NCBI GenBank assembly: GCA_023436515.1 | Contig: JAEZIV010000466.1 | Coordinates: 1-12,672, forward strand | Source: Bacillota bacterium | Lineage (GTDB): Bacteria > Bacillota > Clostridia > Acetivibrionales > DSM-1351 | Length of the DNA: 12,672 nucleotides | Direction: 5' to 3' | Shown here: piece by piece, positions 6,522 to 12,672 of the stretch | Position numbering within the stretch: position 1 is the stretch's first letter | Layout: every line of letters begins with the position of its first letter | Made by a program: the position numbers and the translations under genes | Notes under the pieces: model-generated | The model's input: only the letters and a program-made list of their open reading frames with translations | What the model was told of the DNA's origin: nothing | The model's database searches: none

Positions 6522-7697
6522 ATGGGAACGATTTATGAAGATTCACTTAAGGCACACGAAGAGTGGGCAGGAAAAATAGAAGTAGTATGTAAGGCTCCAT
6601 TGAACGACAAAAGGGATCTTTCATTGGCATACTCCCCTGGAGTTGCACAACCATGTCTTGAAATTCAGAAAGATGTCGAAAACTCCTACAAATATACCAG
6701 AAGGCACAACCTTGTTGCTGTTATCACAGACGGAACAGCTGTATTAGGTTTGGGTGATATCGGTCCTGAAGCAGGAATGCCTGTTATGGAAGGAAAGTGC
6801 TGCCTCTTTAAGACTTTCGGAGATGTTGATGCATTCCCTCTCTGTATAAAGTCAAAGGATGTTGATACTATAGTTGAGACTGTTAAACTGCTTTCAGGCA
6901 GCTTTGGCGGTGTAAATCTTGAAGATATCGCTGCTCCAAGATGCTTTGAAATAGAAGAAAGATTAAAGAAGGAAACAGATATTCCAATATTCCACGATGA
7001 CCAGCATGGTAGTGCTATCGTTACAGCTGCAGGACTTATCAATGCATTAAAGGTTGTTGACAAGAAGATGGAGGATATCTCTATAGTAGTAAATGGTGCA
7101 GGTGCCGCTGCTATAGCTATAACAAAGCTTCTCTTCTCAATGGGTCTCAGAAAAGTAGTTCTCTGTGACACAAAGGGTGTTATATATGAAGGTAGAGACA
7201 ACCTCAACCCAATCAAGGCTGAAATGGCTAAGATCACTAACCTTGAAGGTAAGAAGGGTACATTGAAGGATGTTATGGTTGGAGCGGATGTATTTATCGG
7301 AGTTTCTGCAGCTAACCAGGTTACTAAGGAAATGGTTAAGTCAATGGCTCCAAATCCTATTATATTTGCACAGGCAAACCCAACTCCTGAAATTATGCCA
7401 GAAGACGCTATTGAAGCAGGCGCTGCTGTTGTTGGAACTGGTCGTTCCGACTTCCCAAATCAGGTTAACAATGTTCTTGCTTTCCCTGGTATCTTCAGAG
7501 GTACCTTTGATGTAGGAGCTCGTGAAATAAATGATGAAATGAAGATTGCTGCTGCTTATGCAATAGCAGAACTCATCACTGATGAAGAAGTAAAGGCAGA
7601 CTATGTAATTCCTGCTCCTTTCGACCCAAGAGTAGCAAAGGCAGTTGCAGCAGCAGTTGCTGAAGCAGCTAGAAAGACCGGAGTTGCTAGAAAGTAA
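6522..7697 (+). CDS. Malic enzyme (oxaloacetate-decarboxylating, NAD(P)-dependent)
   Basis: Converts malate to pyruvate and CO2 while reducing NAD(P)+. At 391 aa it belongs to the short bacterial form without the C-terminal phosphotransacetylase-like domain. The ATG at 6522 has GGAGGG at 6509-6514. Key residues: catalytic Y37 (LSLAYSPGVA), catalytic K92 (EGKCCLFK), metal ligands E134-D135 and D160 (HDDQHGSAIV), dinucleotide loop NGAGAAA (191-197) followed by CDTKG, and ANPTPEI near the C-terminus. Cofactor preference is not certain from sequence; the equivalent enzyme in cellulolytic clostridia is NADP-linked. With the upstream malate dehydrogenase it forms the malate shunt, which bypasses pyruvate kinase and shifts electrons from NADH to NADPH. 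It probably has its own promoter with a Rex-like operator. Confidence 0.95.
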   Translation: MGTIYEDSLKAHEEWAGKIEVVCKAPLNDKRDLSLAYSPGVAQPCLEIQKDVENSYKYTRRHNLVAVITDGTAVLGLGDIGPEAGMPVMEGKCCLFKTFGDVDAFPLCIKSKDVDTIVETVKLLSGSFGGVNLEDIAAPRCFEIEERLKKETDIPIFHDDQHGSAIVTAAGLINALKVVDKKMEDISIVVNGAGAAAIAITKLLFSMGLRKVVLCDTKGVIYEGRDNLNPIKAEMAKITNLEGKKGTLKDVMVGADVFIGVSAANQVTKEMVKSMAPNPIIFAQANPTPEIMPEDAIEAGAAVVGTGRSDFPNQVNNVLAFPGIFRGTFDVGAREINDEMKIAAAYAIAELITDEEVKADYVIPAPFDPRVAKAVAAAVAEAARKTGVARK

Positions 7698-7720
7698 TTT
7701 TGCTCGACTAAATAAATAAA

Positions 7721-7761
7721 AAAACGGAACAAGTCAGGCAAAGACTGGTTTGTTCCGTTTT
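7721..7761. terminator. Bidirectional terminator after malic enzyme
   Basis: A 12-bp perfect stem (7721-7732 with 7750-7761, core CGGAACAA/TTGTTCCG) continues inward for five more pairs with two G-T wobbles. The T-run on the plus strand is short (CGTTTTGG). On the minus strand, A-rich 7711-7724 supplies a longer T-run, so it can also end transcription from the AraC gene. Confidence 0.85.
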
Positions 7762-7778
7762 GGTAAAATTGTATTTGT

Positions 7779-7804
7779 ATGGCGTAGCATAAAAGCTACG
7801 CCAT
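7779..7804. terminator. Second hairpin between convergent genes
   Basis: Perfect 10-bp stem ATGGCGTAGC/GCTACGCCAT with a 6-nt loop, followed by TTTCTTC on the plus strand. It forms a tandem pair with the previous terminator, insulating the convergent malic enzyme and AraC genes. The T-tract is weak on either strand. Confidence 0.55.
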
Positions 7805-7928
7805 TTCTTCATATATCGGGTTATATATTTTTGCTTATAAATAAACCATATCTGCCAGCTGGACACCGTCACCATACATTTGGTGATCATAGTTGTCTGT
7901 GAAAAAATTTTGTTGATAAGCAAAATGG

Positions 7929-8798
7929 CTAACCCTGCTTTGAGCCTGCAGATAGCTCATAAAACCGTCTTGGAGTGACACCATACTCCTTTTTAAAGGA
8001 TCTGAAAAAGTTAGAGTAGTCCCCAAAACCGCACTGCTTGTAAACGTTGGTTATAGGTACATCCTTTAGAATAAGCTCCTTGGCATGTATAAGCTTTTTT
8101 TGAATAATATATTTGTGGATTGTTGTACCGGAGTGCTTTTTAAATTCTCTGATCAGATGGTACTTGCTTAAGTAGACATATTCTGACAGCCTGTCCAAAG
8201 TTATTTCTTCATCCAGGTGGTTGTTAATGTATTCAATAATATCAGTAATCATGGTACTTTTCTTGATATCTGTATCGGGCGGGATGCTATTGTACATAAA
8301 GAACATATTCAGCTGTACAAACAATTCAATAAAATAAGCCTTGTATAGAAGATCACTGCCCATCCCGGTGTATTTCTCTATAGACAAAATTTTGTGAAGA
8401 ATGGTTTTGATTTTTTGCTGCTGCTCAAGGTTAAGCCTTATGACATTATCCTTCTTTGTGTAAAAACATGAGGATAAGTCGGTTTTCTCGGTGGTAAAGC
8501 CGCTTAGAAAGCTTTTATCAATCCACAGAACAATTCGTTCGTAGGGTACCGAATGATCCTTGACCGAAAGCTGGTGAAGCTCTGTAGTATTGACCAGAAC
8601 AATATCTCCGGGTTTAAGGTCATATGTTTTACCCTCTATATAATAGGTTACATTACCCGAAATAAAGAAAAAACATTCGTAGAAATCGTGATGATGAAGA
8701 GAAACCCTATCTAATACTGAATCCGAGTAATAAAAAATTTCATAATCCTTTGCATGCATTTCCTGGCGGGTTTGATAGGGGTGAAACCTTTTTTTCAT
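7929..8798 (-). CDS. AraC-family transcriptional regulator with cupin sensor domain
   Basis: 289 aa. Residues ~25-100 form a cupin-type ligand-binding domain (HHHDFYE at 35-41, GD at 64-65, H75), typical of AraC proteins that sense sugars or sugar acids. Residues ~183-283 are the double helix-turn-helix: the first at ~199-220 (ITLDRLSEYVYLSKYHLIREF), the second at ~248-270, and the family signature GFGDYSNFFRSFKKEYGVTPRRF. There is no signal peptide. The ATG (8798-8796) is preceded by AAGGAG (plus-strand CTCCTT, 8805-8810) six bases upstream. It is divergent from uxuB-uxuA-GH67, so it most likely activates that cluster in response to glucuronate or a xylan-derived sugar. The effector is inferred from position only. 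Confidence 0.92.
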   Translation of the reverse strand: MKKRFHPYQTRQEMHAKDYEIFYYSDSVLDRVSLHHHDFYECFFFISGNVTYYIEGKTYDLKPGDIVLVNTTELHQLSVKDHSVPYERIVLWIDKSFLSGFTTEKTDLSSCFYTKKDNVIRLNLEQQQKIKTILHKILSIEKYTGMGSDLLYKAYFIELFVQLNMFFMYNSIPPDTDIKKSTMITDIIEYINNHLDEEITLDRLSEYVYLSKYHLIREFKKHSGTTIHKYIIQKKLIHAKELILKDVPITNVYKQCGFGDYSNFFRSFKKEYGVTPRRFYELSAGSKQG

Positions 8799-8840
8799 TG
8801 AAGGCTCCTTTCAAATATTCTAAGAAACTGGAGTAACGCC

Positions 8841-8869
8841 ATTCTATCATAGCAATTATTGCAAGTCAA
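8841..8869 (-). promoter_or_regulatory. Promoter of the AraC-family gene
   Basis: Read on the minus strand: -35 TTGACT (8869-8864), 17-bp spacer, -10 TAGAAT (8846-8841). Each box matches five of six consensus bases at ideal spacing, giving a leader of about 35 nt before the ATG at 8798. Confidence 0.7.
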
Positions 8870-8887
8870 ACGGCAATATAAGCATAT

Positions 8888-8913
8888 TACCAAAATTACA
8901 CCCTTGGTATAAT
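8888..8913 (+). promoter_or_regulatory. Probable uxuB-operon promoter with TACCAA-N10-TTGGTA dyad
   Basis: TGG-TATAAT (8905-8913) is an extended -10 element. TTACCA at 8887-8892 is a weak -35 with a short 15-bp spacer. The inverted repeat TACCAA (8888-8893) / TTGGTA (8904-8909) overlaps both boxes and could be a repressor operator. The leader to uxuB would be about 220 nt. Confidence 0.4.
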
Positions 8914-9040
8914 AAATATGAAGGAAAGCTGTAGGTATTTCCTTTTATAGGCCCATACTCCCTCCCTTTAATCTTGTCGAGCACCAAAATCAGAAAAAAC
9001 ATAATAGCAAAAAGTGCTCTTTTGATATTACTTAATATAA

Positions 9041-9110
9041 GGCTAGCTGTCCGGAATAGTTACCGGTAATTGGGAAGTGGGCATGAAGAATAGGCTGTAA
9101 TGCCGGAATA
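9041..9110. promoter_or_regulatory. Two-block direct repeat GGCT-N6-CCGGAATA, candidate AraC-type site
   Basis: GGCT-N6-CCGGAATA occurs at 9041-9058 and again at 9093-9110, the same strand, start-to-start 52 bp, about five helical turns. The six spacer bases do not match, while the flanking blocks are identical. Bipartite 17-18-bp direct repeats are typical of AraC-family binding sites. Assignment to the divergent AraC protein is inferred. Confidence 0.45.
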
Positions 9111-9140
9111 CATATACGTGATATATAAGTGGAGACTTTT

Positions 9141-10754
9141 ATGAAATTAAACAGAGAAAATTTAAACAATACTGATTTTTGGATTAAGGCAGGAATTGAG
9201 CTGCCGGGGTTTGATATTAATAAAATGCTGTCCGAGACAGAGAAAGCACCAAAGTGGGTTCATTTCGGTGCGGGAAACATCTTCAGGGGTTTTATTGCGG
9301 TACTTCAGCAAAAGCTGCTGGAGGTCGGAAGGACAAATACAGGAATAATTGCCGTAGCACCTAACGACAGCTATATCGTTGATGAGGTCTTTCATCCCTC
9401 GGACAACTTGACTATATTGGTAAACCTACTGCCTGACGGAAATATGGAGAAAAGCATTATCGCCTCCATTTCAGAGAGTTTATCTGCAAATACCGCTATC
9501 TTCAGCCACTGGAAAAGGCTTCAGGATATATTCCGCAAGCCTTCCTTGCAGATTGTAAGCTTCACCGTTACAGAGAAGGGGTACAATCTGACTGATATGT
9601 CTGGAGCCTTCCTACCGGCAGTAATGGAGGATATAAATAACGGACCCGAAAAACCGGAAAGTCTTATGGCAAAAATTGCTTCTCTTGTTTATACCAGGTA
9701 CAGAGCCGGAGAGCTGCCCGTTTCTCTGGTAAGTATGGATAATTGTGCCAATAACAGCCATAGACTACGGAGCTCGGTTAAAACACTGCTTTCACATTGG
9801 ACAGAGAAGGGTTTTGTGGAGGAAGGCTGCCTTGAATACATTGTTAACGAAGGAAAGGTAGCTTTTCCGTGTACAATGATAGATAAGATCACCCCCAGAC
9901 CCTCCACAGCAGTAGAGCAAAGCCTTCGTGAGCTGGGCGTTGAGGGAGTAAAGATACTGTGTACCTCTAAAAGCTCATATATATCACAGTTTGTAAATGC
10001 TGAAAAGCCCCAGTACCTTGTAATTGAGGATAAATTCCCTAACGGGCGTCCCGAATTGGAGCTTACGGGAGTTTATTTCGCAGACAGGGACACTGTTGAC
10101 AAAGTGGAAAAGATGAAGGTTACGACCTGCCTGAATCCCCTTCATACTGCCCTAGCCGTATTTGGCTGCTTACTGGGTTATACACTCATTGCAGATGAAA
10201 TGAGGGATGAGCAGCTTAAAAGGCTTGTTGAAAGAATCGGCTATGATGAGGGAATGCCGGTGGTTGTCAATCCGGGGATAATTGACCCCCGTGAGTTTAT
10301 CGCCGAGGTTCTTGAGGAGCGGCTGCCAAATCCCTTTATTCCTGACACACCACAAAGGATTGCCTGTGATACATCCCAGAAAATACCCGTTAGATACGGG
10401 GAAACATTAAAGACCTATCATAACCATCCGGAGCTTAAGGTTGGGAGCCTGACATATATTCCGCTGGTCATTGCCGGCTGGTGCAGGTACCTTATAGGAG
10501 TGGATGATATGGGCAATGATATGGAGCTCAGCCACGATCCCCTGCTTCAAGAGCTTACCTCCTATTTTCAGACGGTTAATCTTGGGGAACCACATTCTAG
10601 GGGGGACTGTCTCAAGCCTCTGCTGTCAAATGAACAGATATTTGGATTGGATTTATATAAAGCAGGTTTGGGTGAAAAAATCGAGAATTTCTTTAGTGAG
10701 ATGCTCAAGGGTCCGGGTGCTGTAAGAGATACTCTTAAAAAATATGTTAAATAG
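9141..10754 (+). CDS. uxuB: Fructuronate reductase (mannitol dehydrogenase family)
   Basis: Interconverts D-fructuronate and D-mannonate with NAD(H), a cytoplasmic step of glucuronate catabolism. It has 537 aa from the ATG at 9141, with GGAG at 9131-9134; an upstream in-frame GTG (9129) overlaps that ribosome site and is rejected. The family is the long-chain, metal-independent mannitol dehydrogenase group. Motifs: nucleotide loop [11 protein letters not shown] (41-51), SMDNCANN (N201), and the catalytic segment K326-VTTCL-N332-PL-H335. The spacing between Lys and Asn is one residue longer than in the Pseudomonas mannitol dehydrogenase enzyme (K-x4-N-x2-H). Sequence alone cannot separate fructuronate reductase from tagaturonate reductase or mannitol dehydrogenase. 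The uxuA gene 23 bases downstream and the GH67 gene after it favour fructuronate. Confidence 0.86.
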   Translation: MKLNRENLNNTDFWIKAGIELPGFDINKMLSETEKAPKWVHFGAGNIFRGFIAVLQQKLLEVGRTNTGIIAVAPNDSYIVDEVFHPSDNLTILVNLLPDGNMEKSIIASISESLSANTAIFSHWKRLQDIFRKPSLQIVSFTVTEKGYNLTDMSGAFLPAVMEDINNGPEKPESLMAKIASLVYTRYRAGELPVSLVSMDNCANNSHRLRSSVKTLLSHWTEKGFVEEGCLEYIVNEGKVAFPCTMIDKITPRPSTAVEQSLRELGVEGVKILCTSKSSYISQFVNAEKPQYLVIEDKFPNGRPELELTGVYFADRDTVDKVEKMKVTTCLNPLHTALAVFGCLLGYTLIADEMRDEQLKRLVERIGYDEGMPVVVNPGIIDPREFIAEVLEERLPNPFIPDTPQRIACDTSQKIPVRYGETLKTYHNHPELKVGSLTYIPLVIAGWCRYLIGVDDMGNDMELSHDPLLQELTSYFQTVNLGEPHSRGDCLKPLLSNEQIFGLDLYKAGLGEKIENFFSEMLKGPGAVRDTLKKYVK

Positions 10755-10777
10755 AATTTATGCGAGGAGATGATATA

Positions 10778-11854
10778 TTGAAAATTACATTCAGATGGTT
10801 CGGAGAAAAGGATGACAGCGTTACATTGAAGCAAATAAGGCAGATCCCCGGAATGAGCGGAGTAGTCGGAGCTCTATATGATGTTCCGGTAGGTGAGGTA
10901 TGGCCTATGGACAAAATTCTTCAGTTGAAGGCTGCTGTTGAAAACGCAGGCCTTGAGTTGGAGGTCATAGAAAGTGTTAATGTTCATGAGGATATTAAGC
11001 TGGGCCTGCCATCAAGAGATACCTATATTGAAAACTACAAGCAGTGTATAAGAAATCTTGGAAAAGCGGGAGTAAAGGTTATTTGCTACAACTTTATGCC
11101 GGTATTTGACTGGCTCAGGTCAGAGCTGGCCCATGAGCTTGAGGATGGTTCAAATGCTCTATTTTATGATCATAACATTGTTAAGGACATAGATCCTGTG
11201 AAGCTGGTAGAGGATACCGCAACAAACTCCAACGGTTTTATCCTTCCCGGGTGGGAACCCGAGAGGTTGGCAATATTGAAGGCAACCCTTGAAAAATACA
11301 AAAGTGTTGATGAAGAAAAGCTATTTGAAAACCTTAAATACTTTCTTGAGAACATAATTCCGGTTTGCGAAGAGGCCGACGTAAAAATGGCAATTCATCC
11401 TGATGATCCACCCTGGTCTCTTTTCGGCTTACCCAGAATAGTGACTTCAAAGGAGAACCTGGACAGACTGGTGAAGCTTGTAGACAGTCCATATCATGGT
11501 TTGACACTGTGCAGCGGTTCATTGGGTGCAAATCCGGCAAATAACATACCTGATATAATCAGATACTTTGGAAGAATGGGACGAATCCACTTCGGACATG
11601 TGAGAAACATAAAGTTTGTAGGAGACAAGGTATTCCATGAAGCCTCACATCTCTCCTCCGATGGTTCCCTTGATATGTTCGAGATAATGAAGGCCTATCA
11701 TGACGTGGACTTTAAAGGCTATATCAGACCTGACCACGGCAGAATGATCTGGGGTGAGAAGGCAAGGCCGGGTTATGGACTGTATGACAGGGCCTTGGGT
11801 GTTACCTACCTTAACGGCCTGTGGGAAGCAATTTCAAAGATGAAGAAATACTAA
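10778..11854 (+). CDS. uxuA: Mannonate dehydratase
   Basis: Dehydrates D-mannonate to 2-keto-3-deoxy-D-gluconate, the step after UxuB, in the cytoplasm. It has 358 aa with a TIM-barrel (xylose-isomerase-like) fold and a divalent metal, usually Mn2+. Start choice: the in-frame ATG at 10760 precedes the ribosome site GAGGAG (10764-10769). The TTG at 10778 sits 8 bases after it and yields the family's usual N-terminus (MKITFRWFG). Motifs: [15 protein letters not shown], metal-site H207 (AIHPDDPP), C245 ([13 protein letters not shown]), H271 (HFGHVRNIK) and D319-H320 (RPDHGR), and the closing [10 protein letters not shown]. All expected metal ligands appear intact. It is in an operon with uxuB and the GH67 gene; the spacing to each is under 30 bases and no terminator intervenes. 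Confidence 0.95.
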   Translation: MKITFRWFGEKDDSVTLKQIRQIPGMSGVVGALYDVPVGEVWPMDKILQLKAAVENAGLELEVIESVNVHEDIKLGLPSRDTYIENYKQCIRNLGKAGVKVICYNFMPVFDWLRSELAHELEDGSNALFYDHNIVKDIDPVKLVEDTATNSNGFILPGWEPERLAILKATLEKYKSVDEEKLFENLKYFLENIIPVCEEADVKMAIHPDDPPWSLFGLPRIVTSKENLDRLVKLVDSPYHGLTLCSGSLGANPANNIPDIIRYFGRMGRIHFGHVRNIKFVGDKVFHEASHLSSDGSLDMFEIMKAYHDVDFKGYIRPDHGRMIWGEKARPGYGLYDRALGVTYLNGLWEAISKMKKY

Positions 11855-11882
11855 AAACAATATACTTTCCGGGAGGATGCAA

Positions 11883-12672
11883 ATGAGCAATTATATTGTA
11901 TCAGGAAATCCAAAAAGCACTTCTATGTACAAGTGCTGGCTAAAATACTACAGGCTTGAAGATATGCAGCTGTCGGCAGAATACAAAACCATGCTGAAAG
12001 AGCTGGTGATAAAAGAAAACAATTCAATAATGCAGAAGGCAGTAAATGAACTAAAGACAGGCTTATCCGGAATATTGGGCTTGAAGCCGGTGGTTTCTGC
12101 AGTACCTGAGGGAGAAGATTACCTGATGCTGGGTACGTTCTCAGGAAACAGTGAACTGGCGGCCTTACTGGGCGGAGCTGAGGAGCAGCTTTGTGATGAG
12201 GGCTTTATAATAAAGCTATTAGAGGAAAACAATAAAAGGAAGCTGCTGGTAGCCGGTAAAACCGCAAAGGGTGTGCTTTACGGGGTATTTACGCTGCTTA
12301 GATTAATACAGACAGGAACTGAAATAGCACAACTGCCAAGAATTGAAAACCCGGTAAACCAGCTGAGAATTATAAATCATTGGGACAATATTGACGGCAG
12401 CATCGAAAGAGGTTATGCCGGAACATCAATCTTCTATACCCGAAACAAAATAAAGGCAAACCTCACCAGAATAAAGGACTATGCAAGATTACTGGCTTCT
12501 GTAGGGATAAACTCAATTGTAATCAACAATGTTAATGTACATAAATATGAGACCTTACTTATAACTGAAAAATATATAAATGAGGTTGCGGGACTTAATA
12601 ATATATTCCGTGATTACGGTATAAAGCTGTTTTTAAGCATAAACTTTGCAAGCCCCTTAACAATGGGAGAGC
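11883..12672 (+). CDS. GH67 alpha-glucuronidase, partial (3' end outside window)
   Basis: Hydrolyses the alpha-1,2 bond that joins (4-O-methyl)glucuronic acid to the non-reducing end of xylo-oligosaccharides. The ATG at 11883 has GGGAGG at 11871-11876; the frame then stays open to the window edge (263 codons of an expected ~650-700). The N-terminal ~150 residues fit the family's alpha/beta accessory domain (YLMLGTFSG, GFIIKLLEENNKRKLLVAGKTAKGVLYGVFTLLRLI). The barrel begins at LRIINHWDNIDGSIERGYAG (HWDN at 166-169), followed by RIKDYARLLASVGINSIVINNVNV, highly typical of GH67. The catalytic acids lie beyond the window. There is no signal peptide, so it acts in the cytoplasm on imported aldouronic acids, providing glucuronate for UxuB/UxuA. 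It is the third gene of the operon. Confidence 0.93.
   Translation, partial: MSNYIVSGNPKSTSMYKCWLKYYRLEDMQLSAEYKTMLKELVIKENNSIMQKAVNELKTGLSGILGLKPVVSAVPEGEDYLMLGTFSGNSELAALLGGAEEQLCDEGFIIKLLEENNKRKLLVAGKTAKGVLYGVFTLLRLIQTGTEIAQLPRIENPVNQLRIINHWDNIDGSIERGYAGTSIFYTRNKIKANLTRIKDYARLLASVGINSIVINNVNVHKYETLLITEKYINEVAGLNNIFRDYGIKLFLSINFASPLTMGE

Larger units (their letters stand above)
8799..9140. other. Divergent control region between the AraC gene and uxuB
   Basis: 342 bp without a credible gene. It contains the minus-strand promoter, a plus-strand extended -10 element with a dyad (8888-8913), a GAGCAC/GTGCTC dyad (8979-8984 and 9014-9019, 29-nt loop, followed by TTTT), a direct repeat (9041-9110) and a TTACCGGTAA palindrome (9060-9069). 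Two tiny ORFs (8918-8950, 9083-9100) lack ribosome sites. Confidence 0.6.

Noticed and set aside
6686..7237. Minus-strand ORF of 183 codons inside the malic enzyme gene
   Set aside because: Antisense to conserved active-site motifs; an effect of codon bias in a highly expressed gene.
7835..8026. Minus-strand 63-codon ORF overlapping the 3' end of the AraC gene
   Set aside because: It runs in another frame across the conserved second helix-turn-helix and into the gap. It has no ribosome site and is a frame shadow.
8918..8950. Ten-codon ORF that could be a leader peptide for uxuB
   Set aside because: No ribosome site, and it begins only a few bases after the predicted -10 box, so it would lie at or before the transcript start.
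9122..9127. TATATA with an upstream TG as a uxuB promoter
   Set aside because: Transcription would begin at about 9134, inside or after the ribosome site of the ATG at 9141, which would prevent normal initiation.

Overview
The window looks like chromosomal DNA from an anaerobic, plant-fibre-degrading Firmicute, most likely a mesophilic cellulolytic clostridium of the Ruminiclostridium / 'Clostridium cellulolyticum' type. The reasons are AT-rich intergenic DNA, strong GGAGG ribosome sites with frequent TTG/GTG starts, clostridial-type proteins, a malate dehydrogenase gene next to a malic enzyme gene (the 'malate shunt' pair of cellulolytic clostridia), and a glucuronoxylan cluster (alpha-glucuronidase with mannonate-pathway enzymes). 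No rRNA, tRNA, CRISPR array, insertion sequence or phage gene was seen. The species is inferred from gene content, not proven.

Layout. (1) 1-1841: 3' two thirds of a cyanophycin synthetase gene (cphA), cut by the window edge and followed by a long hairpin. (2) 1945-5034: a probable operon of an unrecognised 210-aa protein, the biotin ligase/repressor birA, a low-complexity protein built on RENQ repeats, and the type III pantothenate kinase coaX, closed by a clear rho-independent terminator. (3) 5035-7761: a 371-bp regulatory gap, an LDH-family malate dehydrogenase gene, a 183-bp gap, a malic enzyme gene, and a strong terminator. (4) 7762-8798: a second hairpin and, on the minus strand, an AraC-family regulator. 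(5) 8799-12672: a 342-bp divergent control region, then uxuB (fructuronate reductase), uxuA (mannonate dehydratase) and the first 263 codons of a GH67 alpha-glucuronidase, cut by the window end.

How the genes work together. Malate dehydrogenase (oxaloacetate + NADH to malate) and malic enzyme (malate to pyruvate + CO2 + reduced cofactor) form a route from oxaloacetate to pyruvate that can move electrons from NADH to NADPH. Sequences matching the operator of the NADH/NAD-sensing repressor Rex lie upstream of both genes. One is a perfect dyad covering the -35 box of a plausible malic enzyme promoter, so a redox-controlled malate shunt is the main regulatory hypothesis here. In the last block, GH67 releases (4-O-methyl)glucuronic acid from xylan fragments inside the cell. 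After isomerisation by an enzyme not in this window, UxuB and UxuA convert fructuronate through mannonate to 2-keto-3-deoxygluconate. The divergent AraC protein is the natural candidate regulator, and a two-block direct repeat with a 52-bp period just before uxuB is a candidate site for it.

No wholly new multi-gene system was found. The least explained items are the RENQ-repeat protein between birA and coaX, the 210-aa protein before birA, and the Rex-like operators around the malate shunt.
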